A stretch of 64,000 nucleotides of DNA, taken from the NCBI GenBank assembly GCA_036405815.1, contig DASWWX010000053.1:1-64000 (forward strand). The letters are read 5' to 3'. This document shows positions 1 to 10,300 of this stretch, one piece after another. Origin of the DNA: Solimonas sp036405815 (lineage in GTDB: Bacteria; Pseudomonadota; Gammaproteobacteria; Nevskiales; Nevskiaceae). Below the pieces are notes generated by a model. That model was given only the letters and a program-made list of their open reading frames with translations. It was not told where the DNA came from and made no database searches. Positions within the stretch are counted from its first letter, which is position 1. Each line of letters begins with the position of its first letter. A program made the position numbers and the translations under genes.

Positions 1-3000
1 GCACGTCCAGCGGATTGAACGGCATCGCCGTCTCGACCCCGTTGAGGCCGGCGGCCAGGCGCGTCAGGCGCGTCGCCAGGAAGTCGGCACCGTGCTGGCC
101 CAGACCATTCAGCGCCTTGCGGTAGTGATCGTGCGCGCGGAACTCGCGGTACTCGGGCATGTAGCCCCAGTAGTCGTTGGCCATGCCCACCGACAGCACC
201 AGGCCGTAACCGGACTCGGTGAACTCCTCCTGCGTGAAGTTGCCCTTGATCTCGGCGGCCTCCGGCGGCTCGGACTGCGCCCACAGCGCATAGGCCGGGT
301 CCTCCCAGCCGCGCGCGTCGTTGTGGATCTGGGCGCGCAGGCGCTCGACCTTGGCGGCGTCCTCGAAACTGCCGGGGATCCCGGTGCTGGTTTCCGGATA
401 GCGCTGCTGCTGGCGCGCGCAGTGCGCGGCAAAGCGCGGATCGGCCGGCAGCTCGCCGCGCGACTCGGCGAGACAGGTCCAGTCGTAACCGTTCCACAGG
501 TTGCCGGCAACGCGATCCAGGCGCGTCTCCATGTTCAGCGCCTGCGACGTGAACTGCTCGCAGGGGCAGAACAGCGCGGCGATGTCGCCGAGCTTGAACA
601 CCTGCAGATGCACGGTCGCGGTTTCCTCCAGCAGCAGCAGCGAGGGGAAACCGTAGGTGGCCGGCACCGGCACGCCGGCGGCGAGCAGCTGCTGGCGCAC
701 CACGTCCGGATTGACCGGCAGCGCGCCGACCAGCGGATCGATCACCGGCGAGGCGGCATTGCTGACGTCGTAGAAGCAGTCCGGGAACCCGACCAGCGGC
801 ACGCCCGGATGCAGCTCGGCGAACAGCGGATCGGTCAGGCAGTTCGACACCATCGGCAGCGGCTGCGACAGCGGCGGCGCGAAACGCTGCGAGGCGTGCG
901 CGACCCGGAAGTCGGTGCTCAGCGCGGCGAAGCGCGCGCCGTTCTGCGGCCGGCCGTCGACGATGCGCTGCAGCGCGTCCTTCAGCGTATCGGTCAGCAA
1001 GCGCGCGGCGCGGTCGTAGCCGGAGAAGTTGCTCTCCTGGAATTCATGGCGATCCTGCGGCTGATGCACGCGACGGTCCTTGTGCGGACCGGAAGTGCCG
1101 GTCTCGCGCTGGCTCATCACCGTCATCGCACCGGTCTCGCGATCGAGCATGCGCATCACCGCGTGCGTCAGGTCGCCGTTGACGATCTCCTCGCCCCAGA
1201 CCCATTCCGGATGCACGCCGAAGATCACCCAGTTGGCGTACGGCACCGGATTCGACGGATCGGAGACGTCATCGAAGCGCACGATGCTGGCGTCCTGCGT
1301 CGTGTAGTCGTAGGGCTGACCGGCCGGCGTGCCGTCGTAACCGGTCTTGGGGCCGTAGGTATGGCCGGCGACGTCGTTGGAATGCACGGTGATGCCGCCC
1401 ATGCGCACCGGGCGCAGCTCGGAGACGGCCTCGATCACCGCATCGGCCATCTGCCGCGCCATGTACTCGTAGAAGCGCAGGTCGAACACGTCCTGGAAGA
1501 TCCAGACTGCTGCAGCTGGCGTCGAGTAGAACGGCGAGGTATGGCTGTGCGACACCGTCATCGCCAGGTTCTCGGCGCTCAGGCGCGTCACCTGACCTTC
1601 CTTGGCGCCGAGGCTGACCGCGAGATCATGCTCACGCAGCAACTGCGAGATGCGGCGGTGCAGCAGGTCGTTCGGCAGGTACAGATCGTTGGCGACGACG
1701 CCGACGCGGTTGCCCTCGCCGTCCTCGACCACCAGTGCGCGCGTGTGCACGCGCGTGCCGAGCGTATCCGAGCCGACCTTGCGCACCGAGTGCATGTACG
1801 GATCGAAGCCGGAGGTGCGGGCGACGCCGACGCCGGTGGCGGCGAACTGGCCGGCCGAGGCGCCGAGATGCCAGCTCGCGTCGCGCTGCGCCACACCAGC
1901 GCGGGCGACACCGGTGGCACCGCCGATCGGCGGCTTGGGATGGGCCAGGGCTTCGATGCCGCCGGCAACGATACGCTGCACCGTCTGCACGGCACTGCAG
2001 GCCGCATCCGGCGCAACGCCCGAGCAGGACTCGACCAGGCGCGCGGTGGCGGCGTTGAAGTCGAGCAGCGCCTGCGCCGGCGAGGCCGGCAGCGGACTGG
2101 TGTTGGGGAACTCGGCGGGCGCGAGCTGGTTGTCGAACGCGGTCAGCAGCGGACACAGCGCGTCGCGGTTGGAAACCGTGAAGCCCAGGTCGTCGGCGCT
2201 GTTCTGCAGCGCGCACAGCAGATGCGGGCCGATCGTCGGCGACACCATCAGTGCCCAGTGGTCCGGGCAGGCGCCGTCGTAGTCGACGCCGAGCGCATCC
2301 AGCACCGCTTCTTCCGGACAGCCGATCAGGTACAGCAGGCCTTCGCGCAGCGCCTGGTTGTACTGGTCCTGGGTGCGCACCATGTAGCCGAGGAAGTCGT
2401 TGGCGGCGCCGAGCGTGAATACGAGGCGCGCATCGCTCACCCCGTTCTCGCAGTGCTCGGACTGAAGGTCGCGGCACAGCGCGTAGTGCAGTTCGGGGAA
2501 CGGCTCGCCCGGATACGTGGCGAGCAGCACGTCGCCGACGCGCGCAGCGGCGGCATAGGTGCCGAGCACCGCACCGCCGGTATTCCACGGCGGCAGTTCG
2601 GCGCGCTCGATGCGCACCGTGAAGTCGCCGGCACCGACCGGCGGCGCCAGGTTCAGCGCCAGCACCGGCTGGCCCAGCGGCTCGCGCACGAAGGTGGTGC
2701 GCACGCTGACGCGCGGATCGGTCAGCTCGGCGGCCCCGGCCACGGCCGCATCGAGCATCGTGCGCAGGCGTTGCCGCGCCTCGGCTTCGCGCTCGGCATC
2801 CTCGCCGGTCTTGCGCCAGTCCATCGCGCCAAGCGAACCGACCATGCCCAGGCCGATACCGCCGCTGCGCAGCGCCGCTTCCTGCGCGGCCCACGCGGTC
2901 CAGTCGCCGGTGGCGTCGGTGTTCTTCGACGGCAGCACGGTGGCGTGCGGCGCGTAATTCATCAGCGTGGCGACGCGGCGGCCGTGCGCGCTGTTGGCGT

Positions 3001-4192
3001 AGAGCACGCGGAATTCGCGATCGGGCTTGTCGCTCGGGCCGTCGCGATACGAGGATTGCGTCTCCGGCCCTTCGTGGCGGCCCGCGTAGAGTCGCGTGTA
3101 CTGACGTTCGGCATACGCGCGCACGCCGGCGTCCACTGCCGCCTGCGCCAGCGCGGCCAGATAACCCGGCGGCACGTAGCCCCACAGACCGATCGTGTCC
3201 GGACCGGAGTGCGAGTGATCGGAAGTAACGACGATCTGGTCGGCGCGCAGCGTCGAGTCCGGATACAGCGCGCGCACGCGCCGCGCGATGCGCTGGCGGA
3301 TGTCGTAAATGCCGTTGGGGCCGTTGGCGAGCTTGTAGGCAACGAAGTAGCCGATGTTGGTGGTCTTCACCAGCAGCAGATGACCCGCGACATCGCCGTC
3401 CTGGCCGCCGATGGCGATGGCACCGACCAGCAGCGGATCGCGCTCGGCCGAGGCGTTGCGCTCGCAGAAGGTGTTGTAGCCGCCCAGACACAGCGAACCG
3501 AACGGCGCCAGCGGCGCCGCGGTTTCGGCCGCACCGGCCGTGAACGGCAGCGCCGGCACCGGACCGGCGAACACGTCGAGCTGCGAGGCGCCGACCGTAT
3601 CGCCGAGCCGTGCGCGAATCTGCGCGTGGCCGGCGCCGACGGCGGTGACGATACCGACGCTGTCGACACGCGCCACGCGCTCGTCGCTGACGCTCCACAC
3701 CACCGAGCCGGACACCGGCTCGCGCGTGTCATCCGAGTAGACGGCGTGCGCGGTCAATGCACGCGTGCCGCCCACACTCAGGCTCAGCGGCGTCGGCTCC
3801 ACGGCGATGCCGACCAATGCAGCGGCCTCGACGTCGAAACGCGCATTGGCGCGCAGGCCGCGGTGTTCCGCACCGATCACCGCACGGCCGGGGCGCTGCG
3901 CAGTGGCGAGACCGTAAGGGTCGATGCTGACGACTTCCGATGCGCTGCTGCGCCACTGCACCTGCGCGGTGACATCTTCGCTGCGGCCGTCGGCATGCTT
4001 CAGCGTCGCGGTGAAGCCCTGCTGGTCGCCGGCGGCGCGGCTGACCGCGGCCGGCGTGATTTCCAGCGTCGTACCGCGCGCGGACGATCCGCCGCCGCCA
4101 CCGGACACCGGTTCACTGTCGCCGCAGGCCACCAGCGCCAGCGACAACATGGACAGCAGCACGCAACGCCACACGGAAACCGGCTTCAGCAT
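1..4192 (-). CDS. secreted lipoprotein with two Big_2-like domains and two tandem neutral-ceramidase-like domains (3' end outside window)
   Basis: The start ATG is at 4192-4190 and the frame stays open to the window edge, so the C-terminus is missing. The N-terminus is a lipoprotein signal peptide with lipobox ALVACGD, then a Gly/Ser linker and two bacterial-Ig-like repeats up to about residue 200. Two ceramidase-like domains follow. Domain 1 has the metal-site motif DHSHSGP (His326, His328) and a later NYAPHATV segment. Domain 2 has SHSHTSP (His882, His884) and FGVHPEW. Neutral ceramidases are secreted zinc amidases that cleave N-acyl sphingoid bases; the His-x-His pair and a later His bind zinc in that family. 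The second half is clearly paralogous to the gene at 4356-7322, with shared stretches such as QIHNDARGWEDPA. By comparison with that paralogue roughly 150 or more C-terminal residues are lost. Substrate is unknown. Family assignment is from motifs only. Confidence 0.75.
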   Translation of the reverse strand, partial: MLKPVSVWRCVLLSMLSLALVACGDSEPVSGGGGGSSARGTTLEITPAAVSRAAGDQQGFTATLKHADGRSEDVTAQVQWRSSASEVVSIDPYGLATAQRPGRAVIGAEHRGLRANARFDVEAAALVGIAVEPTPLSLSVGGTRALTAHAVYSDDTREPVSGSVVWSVSDERVARVDSVGIVTAVGAGHAQIRARLGDTVGASQLDVFAGPVPALPFTAGAAETAAPLAPFGSLCLGGYNTFCERNASAERDPLLVGAIAIGGQDGDVAGHLLLVKTTNIGYFVAYKLANGPNGIYDIRQRIARRVRALYPDSTLRADQIVVTSDHSHSGPDTIGLWGYVPPGYLAALAQAAVDAGVRAYAERQYTRLYAGRHEGPETQSSYRDGPSDKPDREFRVLYANSAHGRRVATLMNYAPHATVLPSKNTDATGDWTAWAAQEAALRSGGIGLGMVGSLGAMDWRKTGEDAEREAEARQRLRTMLDAAVAGAAELTDPRVSVRTTFVREPLGQPVLALNLAPPVGAGDFTVRIERAELPPWNTGGAVLGTYAAAARVGDVLLATYPGEPFPELHYALCRDLQSEHCENGVSDARLVFTLGAANDFLGYMVRTQDQYNQALREGLLYLIGCPEEAVLDALGVDYDGACPDHWALMVSPTIGPHLLCALQNSADDLGFTVSNRDALCPLLTAFDNQLAPAEFPNTSPLPASPAQALLDFNAATARLVESCSGVAPDAACSAVQTVQRIVAGGIEALAHPKPPIGGATGVARAGVAQRDASWHLGASAGQFAATGVGVARTSGFDPYMHSVRKVGSDTLGTRVHTRALVVEDGEGNRVGVVANDLYLPNDLLHRRISQLLREHDLAVSLGAKEGQVTRLSAENLAMTVSHSHTSPFYSTPAAAVWIFQDVFDLRFYEYMARQMADAVIEAVSELRPVRMGGITVHSNDVAGHTYGPKTGYDGTPAGQPYDYTTQDASIVRFDDVSDPSNPVPYANWVIFGVHPEWVWGEEIVNGDLTHAVMRMLDRETGAMTVMSQRETGTSGPHKDRRVHQPQDRHEFQESNFSGYDRAARLLTDTLKDALQRIVDGRPQNGARFAALSTDFRVAHASQRFAPPLSQPLPMVSNCLTDPLFAELHPGVPLVGFPDCFYDVSNAASPVIDPLVGALPVNPDVVRQQLLAAGVPVPATYGFPSLLLLEETATVHLQVFKLGDIAALFCPCEQFTSQALNMETRLDRVAGNLWNGYDWTCLAESRGELPADPRFAAHCARQQQRYPETSTGIPGSFEDAAKVERLRAQIHNDARGWEDPAYALWAQSEPPEAAEIKGNFTQEEFTESGYGLVLSVGMANDYWGYMPEYREFRAHDHYRKALNGLGQHGADFLATRLTRLAAGLNGVETAMPFNPLDV

Positions 4193-4311
4193 CACCCTTC
4201 CCCATCGCCGCAGCTGCGGCGCTCGCGGCGGACGGCGGTGCCGTCCGCATCTTGTCGTGATCCCGCATCGCCGCCAGCAGTGGCGACACGAGCCTTCGAA
4301 TGTCACAGGTC

Positions 4312-4345
4312 CCCGCGGGAGGCGCCCCCCGACGCCTCCCGCGGG
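4312..4345 (-). terminator. GC-rich hairpin after the 4356-7322 gene
   Basis: A perfect 13-bp inverted repeat (arms 4312-4324 and 4333-4345, 8-nt loop) starts 11 nt beyond the stop codon of the minus-strand gene that ends at 4356. No T-run follows on the minus strand, so intrinsic termination is uncertain. It may stabilise the 3' end of the mRNA or act as an attenuator before the next gene, which starts 163 nt after the stop codon. Confidence 0.45.
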
Positions 4346-4355
4346 TCTGCTCCCC

Positions 4356-7322
4356 TCAACGCGCCACAGCACTCCCGGTGTTGCCGTCCTGGTCAAACAC
4401 CCGGACCGTGGCGCGATCCTCTGCTGCCAGCGTCACACCGACGCGGCAATTGCCTGCGGCGTCGCACGACGCCGGCAGGACTTTCTCCCCCCCCGTATTC
4501 GATTGCACGACCAGCTCGGCACGCGCGAAACGTCCGCGCTGCGCCCAGGGCCGGAACGTGCAGGTGTCGCAGATGCGCGGACTGCCGTTGTCGCCGATGA
4601 ACGGGAACGGGCTGTCGGTTTCGCCACGCGGATAGACGATCTCCGGCACCGCGAACGTCACCGTGCCGCCGCCGACCGCCGGCGCGTCGATGGCGATGCC
4701 GTCCCACACCGACACCGCGAACGGCTCGGAGCAGAACGCGTACGGCACGGTCGAGAACGACTGCCGCGACTGGCCTTCCACGCAGAAGCGGTAGGGTCCG
4801 GGCGGCGTGCTGCCGAGGCGCGCCGGAAACCCGGTATACGCCTCGAAGGCCGCGGTCCAGATCCATTCCTGCAGGCCGACGTAAGTGCGCAGCACGCCCA
4901 GCACGCCGTCCGGGAACTCGACCCGCACCGGCACCTCGCCGCTCTGGTCGGCATACGTCGTCCACACGCCGGGCGCGGACTCGCGCTCGACGACGACGCG
5001 CGGCGTGTCCACGGCCGTGGAGCCGCCACGCCACGCGAAGCGCGCCGACTGGAAGCGCGTGATGGCGGTCGGCTGCTGCAACGGCTCGGGCGTGCCGGCG
5101 TCGTTGGGCATCGCCGTGTGCCAGGCCTCGTAGGCGGCACCACTGAGCGCGCCCACCGTCATCGCCTGCGCCTGCTGGCGCACTTCGTCCACGGTGCCGA
5201 GCAGATCCAGCGGTTCGCGCGCCAGTTCCGGCCCGCCCTGCATCGCCGCGGCCATGCGCACCAGGCGCGTGACCATGTAGTCGGCGGTGTGCGGACCGTA
5301 GGCGGTCAGCGCCTTGCGGTAGCTGTCGCGGCTCATGTACTCGCGGTAGCTGAGCGTGTAGCCGTTGTAGTCGCCGGCATGGCCGATACCGACCGCGAGC
5401 TTGTAGCCGGGCGCGCCGAGGTCCTGGATCTCCTCGCGCGTGAAGTTGCCCCAGATCGCGGCGATGTCGGCGGGTTCGCTTTCGGCGCGCAGCGCGTTGG
5501 CCGGCGCATCCCAGCCGCGCGCGTCGTTGTGCACTTGCGCGCGCATGCGCGCGATGGCCTCGGGCTCGAAGTTGTCGCCGGGAATGTTCTGCGCGTTGTT
5601 CTCGGGATCGGCCGGATCGAAGTAGGCCTTCTGGATCGCGCAAGCGGCGGCGTACTGCGGGTCGTTCTGGAACTCGGGGATCAGGCAGGCCCAGTCGAAG
5701 CCGGCATAGAGGTCGCCGGGCACCGCATTGAGGCGCGACTCCAGGTTGAGGATCAGGTCGGCCTGCGCCTCGCAGGCGCAGGAGGCCAGCAGCACGTCAC
5801 CGATGCGGAACGCCTGCAGGCGCAGACGCAGGTTCTCCTCGACCACGCCGACACCCGGCGCGGCATAGTGATCCGGCACCGGCACGCCTTCGGCCTTCAG
5901 CGTGGCGAACAGCATCGCGGTGACGCCGGTCAGCGGGTTGTCACCCGGCACGCCGTAGCGACCGCAGTCCGGCAGACCCAGCGCCGGCACGCCAACGTCG
6001 CCACCGAAGCTGAGTTCCGTATTGCAGTTGGACACGGTCGGCAGCGGGTGCGACAGCGGACCCGGCACCCAGGCGTTGCGGAAGTCGACGTCGAAATCGG
6101 CGCCGAACGGCACGACGGCCTGACCGCGGCCGATCTGCTTCCAGGCCTTGAGCACGTCGTCGGCGAGGAAGCGCACGTTGCGCTCGGTCTGTACGTAGCC
6201 CTTGTGATTCCAGTCGCGGATCGCGCCCTGGCCGAACGGACAGTCGTTCTGCGTCGGCGCCTCGACGTCGCCGGGCCAGCGGCCGCAGACGTTGCCGGCG
6301 TCATCGATCAGCTCGTCGCGGTCGCCACTGTTCTCGGCGCTGCCCACGTCGCCCTGGCTGAACACCAGCGGCGCACCGAGTTCGCGGTCGACGTAACGCT
6401 CGAGCGCGGCGAGGAAGTCGGCGCTGTGCAGGTTGTGGCCGTCGAGACTTTCCGGATGCTCGCCCCAGTTGATCCAGGCCGCGAGCGGCTGGGGCCGCGC
6501 CGGATCTGAGAGATCGTCGAAGCGCAGCACGACGAGACCGTGATCGCCGTACTCGACCGGGTAACCGGCCGGCGTGCCGTCGAGGGCCGTGGCCAGGCGC
6601 ACGACGTTGCCCTTGTAGATGCGGTGACGGATCTCGGTGGCGCCCATGCGCACCGGCTTGAGGTTGGCGGCCGCCTGCTCGATGGCCTCGGCCATCTTGC
6701 GCGCCTGGTTCTCGAAGAAGCGCGCGTCGAACACGTCCTGGAACACGAACAGGCCGACCGCCAGCGTCGAGGAATACGCCGAGCTGTGGTTGTGCGTGAC
6801 GTGATGCAGGATCTGTTCGTAGCCGATGCCGGAATCGCCCCGCGCCAGCAGCTGCCCGACGCGGCGCAGCAGCATGTCCTGCGCGAGATAGTTGTCGGTC
6901 TTGATCAGCGCGATGCGCTTGCCGTTGGCGCCTTCGACGACGATCGCACGCGCGGTGAGGCGCGACTGCACGCCGTAGCTGGCGTGCTTGAGCTTGTGCG
7001 TCAGGAACGGATCGAAGTCGCCGTTGATCAATCCGCCGAGCGTGTCGGTGGCGTAGTCGCAGTACTGGCCGGCGCAGTACCCGACCTCCGGCGTCATGTC
7101 GACGACGCCGACACCGGCACGCACCGCGCCGACGAGGCCGGGCGGGTTGTCGTCGCCACCACCGCCGTTGCCGCCGGCGGTCCCACCCGTCGTGCCACCG
7201 CCGGTGACGGAACTGGAATCGCCGCAGGCGGCGAGCAGCAGCGCGGCCGCGACCCACAGGCCGCGCACGAACCGGCGCCGCGTGTCAGCGTTCATGAGGC
7301 GGGCGTTGAAACGGGCGTTCAT
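4356..7322 (-). CDS. secreted neutral-ceramidase-like lipoprotein, 988 aa
   Basis: The start ATG at 7322-7320 overlaps the TGA of the upstream giant gene (ATGA), implying translational coupling; a second in-frame ATG at 7295 is possible. The N-terminus is a lipoprotein signal peptide (LLLAACGD) followed by a Gly/Thr-rich linker. One ceramidase-like domain follows, with motif VTHNHSSAY (His177, His179) and WGEHPESLDG (His289), then GDVGSAENSGDRDE. The C-terminal 300 residues contain several Cys pairs and look like a beta-sandwich extension. Neutral ceramidases are about 650-750 residues, so this protein is long for the family. It is paralogous to the second half of the 1-4192 protein. It probably acts at the cell surface on lipid amides or a related substrate; that is inferred. 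Confidence 0.75.
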   Translation of the reverse strand: MNARFNARLMNADTRRRFVRGLWVAAALLLAACGDSSSVTGGGTTGGTAGGNGGGGDDNPPGLVGAVRAGVGVVDMTPEVGYCAGQYCDYATDTLGGLINGDFDPFLTHKLKHASYGVQSRLTARAIVVEGANGKRIALIKTDNYLAQDMLLRRVGQLLARGDSGIGYEQILHHVTHNHSSAYSSTLAVGLFVFQDVFDARFFENQARKMAEAIEQAAANLKPVRMGATEIRHRIYKGNVVRLATALDGTPAGYPVEYGDHGLVVLRFDDLSDPARPQPLAAWINWGEHPESLDGHNLHSADFLAALERYVDRELGAPLVFSQGDVGSAENSGDRDELIDDAGNVCGRWPGDVEAPTQNDCPFGQGAIRDWNHKGYVQTERNVRFLADDVLKAWKQIGRGQAVVPFGADFDVDFRNAWVPGPLSHPLPTVSNCNTELSFGGDVGVPALGLPDCGRYGVPGDNPLTGVTAMLFATLKAEGVPVPDHYAAPGVGVVEENLRLRLQAFRIGDVLLASCACEAQADLILNLESRLNAVPGDLYAGFDWACLIPEFQNDPQYAAACAIQKAYFDPADPENNAQNIPGDNFEPEAIARMRAQVHNDARGWDAPANALRAESEPADIAAIWGNFTREEIQDLGAPGYKLAVGIGHAGDYNGYTLSYREYMSRDSYRKALTAYGPHTADYMVTRLVRMAAAMQGGPELAREPLDLLGTVDEVRQQAQAMTVGALSGAAYEAWHTAMPNDAGTPEPLQQPTAITRFQSARFAWRGGSTAVDTPRVVVERESAPGVWTTYADQSGEVPVRVEFPDGVLGVLRTYVGLQEWIWTAAFEAYTGFPARLGSTPPGPYRFCVEGQSRQSFSTVPYAFCSEPFAVSVWDGIAIDAPAVGGGTVTFAVPEIVYPRGETDSPFPFIGDNGSPRICDTCTFRPWAQRGRFARAELVVQSNTGGEKVLPASCDAAGNCRVGVTLAAEDRATVRVFDQDGNTGSAVAR

Positions 7323-10300
7323 GGCGCGGGGCTCACGACCGCGACCAGCGGCACGCGCACGACGTTGGCGTAGGCATCGCCGACGTTCTGCGGCTGCGCC
7401 GACGGCACCATGAACTGCCATTGCTGGCCGTCCACCTCGTTGATCGGCTTGCCGAGCAGGAAGGCATTGTCGACGTCTCCGGTGGCGAAGTAGTGCACGC
7501 CATGGCTGCCGTGCGAGCCCTGGCGCTGGTGGCATTCGAGCTGCTCGTAGGCCACGCCGCCGTTGAGCGCGCTGTAGGCGGCGCGCACGCGCGCGCTGGC
7601 CGAGTCCTCGCCCGGGAACGGCCGCGGGACCGGGTCGTCGCCGGTGCCGTCGTCGAAGCAGGCGTCGTCGCGGTAGTACGGCACCACCAGCGGCGTCAGC
7701 AGCGTGGTCGCACCCTTGATCTCGAACAGATAGACCAGCGAGCCGAGATCGCCCTTGGCCGAGACCTGCTCCCAGTTGTTGAAGGCGAGCATCAGGTTGA
7801 AGCTCGGATCGGCGACGTCGAAGAACATCGGACAGCGGCCGTCGATCGGCGGCGCCAGTTCCTGATCGCCGAAGTTGATGCACTGGCCACCGAACGGCAG
7901 GATGCCGTCGACCTGGCCGATATCGTCGTTGACGCCGTCGATCGGCACGCCCTGCGGGCGCAGTGTCGTGTAGTAGCGGCCTGCCGGCACCTTCGGATCG
8001 TCGGAGACCATCGCGCTGCGGTTGTAGTCCCAGCTCGTGTAAAGGCCGTCCGGCGGGATCGGGTGCACGCGCAGGCGATAGCGGTAGGTGACGACGTCGC
8101 GGTAGAACGTCTCGGTCTTGGTGACGTTGGTGCCGGAGTCGGCGCCCCAGACCTCGCGGATGCAGCGCACCGGGCCGCAGCGCTCACCGAGCAGCGTCGA
8201 ATTGGCCTCCCAGTTGGTCTGCTCTTCCTCGAAGCCGCCGATCAGGTTGATGTAGGAGTCCGGGTTCTGCTGGAACGCGCGGCCCTTCCAGCGATCGAGC
8301 AGATCCTCGCCGTAGACGCCGGGACGACCGGGCTTGGCGATCGCGATCTCGCGGATCATCCAGCGACCGGTGGCCAGCCACTTGTAGGTGTCGGTGGTGA
8401 CCGTGCGGCTGTCGCGCGGGAAGCGGTCAGCGGACGCGCACTGACGCGCCGCGCCACTGCCGGTGCACGCACCCGGATTGCCGTAATAGGCCTCGCCCGG
8501 CTGCACCACGCCTTCGCGGTTCGGGCCGTAGTTGGTCAGGCGCGTGCCGAGCTTCTCCGGATCGTCGTCGCGGAAGAAGTAGCGGTCGATCCACTGGTTC
8601 GGCTCGTAGCTGCGCTCGTTGTAGATCGCCCCGTGCTGGTAGTCCACGTAGTGCAGGCGCCCGTGATACACGCCGCGCGCGCCCTGCGGCTTGAGCGCGA
8701 GATAGGCGTAGCGCGGCGTCGCCGGCGACAGCGCATCGGCCAGCAGCACCTGCTGCACGGCGGCCGCGGCATCGACATCCGCCGGACGGGCGCCGCGCGG
8801 CGCCATCGCCGTGCCGGCGTCGCGCGCCATGAACACGACCTCGTCGTCGTGATCCAGGCCGGTGACCGGGTCCGGCGTCGGCGCATCGTCATAGCGCGCG
8901 AGCGGCACCTGCGGGTCGTCGTTGCTCCAGCGCTCGGAATCCCACTGGTAGCTCAGTTCCTCGTCGGTGCCCGAGTAGGTCGAGAAATCCGAGGCCGAGT
9001 TGGCGAGGAAGTGCGGGAAACGCTGATCGACCTGCACCGGAATCTCGACGAAACCATTGGCATCGGCCGCGGCATGGCCCGGCTCATAGCGGTAGGCGAC
9101 GATGCGATCCACGTCCACACCCATCGGCGCACCCGGCAGCGGGTACAGCATCTGACCGTTGTGTGCGTGGCGGCCGTTGCCCTTCTGCAATTCTTCCGGC
9201 AACCAGTCGCCGGTCAGCGTCGCACCGGACGGATACGGATACGGGATGCCGAACGCCGCGGGCGCCGACCACAGGGGCAGGCGATCGCCGGTCAACACCA
9301 CCGGCTCGACCTCGCGCCGTGCGCTGGCGAGTTGCTGGATCACCTGCGCCGGCTCGGCGTGCAGACCGATCAGCGTGGTGCCCGGCTTCGTCGGATCGAC
9401 CGTGGACGGCAGCGCGGCGAGCGCGCCGCCGAAGCCGGTCAAGGCGTCGGCAACGATGCGGCCGGCGCCGGCAAAATCACCGAGCAGCGCCGCAGCGACT
9501 GCACCGTTCAACTGCGCGGTCGCCTGCGCGAGCGCACCGATCAGCCCGCCGCCGTAACCGCTGGCGGACGAGGACGGCGCGCCGCCGGGGCCGAACCAGA
9601 TCGGCGCGGTCACCGCGAGATGATTCTGGTTGCCGCCGCAGTTCGTCTCGCTCGCGGCGCACACGACCACGAAGTACCAGTTCTCGCCCTGCGTCGGCGC
9701 GGTCAGGTCGCGGCTGGCGCGGAAAGCACCGTCGGCGTTCGCCGCACCCAACGCCACCGGCGCGGCCTGCGCGCCGGTGGTGTCGGTCAGCAGCGCAATG
9801 CGCGCACCCGCCGGCAGGCCGGCGAAGTCGATCTGCAGCGTGTGCACGCCGGGCGCCCGCACGATGCTGCCGAGCGGCTGGCCTTCCTGCACCGTGGTGC
9901 CGGCCGGGCCCGCCCAGTACAGCAGCTGCGGAACGCGCGCCTTGCCCTGCGCATCGCGCTGCAGAACCTCGCGTCGCAAGGCAGACGTGCGGCGGTTCTG
10001 GAACGCATGGTAGTAGTCGCGCGGACTGCGGCCGCGCGTCAGGATCTGCGTCTTGCCGTCGTCGAGCGAGGCCCAGTTGCGACCGTGTTCATCCTCGGCC
10101 GCGACCGGTCCGACGTGCCAACCCCTGGTCAACGCCTTGACGTACCACTCGATGTCGTCGCCCCCGTTGACCTCGATGCCGACCACGCGCGCGTCGATCT
10201 CGGCGTCGACGTAGGCCAGGTCGTTCCAGTTGGCGCCACCCTTGGTCGCCTGCAGCAGATCGCCGTGCGGTAGTCCGCCATCGAACGGCGACAGCGCCGG

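Noticed and set aside
92..4600. A 1502-codon plus-strand open frame across the first gene
   Set aside because: Composition is typical of an antisense frame in high-GC DNA, and it crosses the intergenic hairpin; the minus-strand ceramidase-like gene explains the region.
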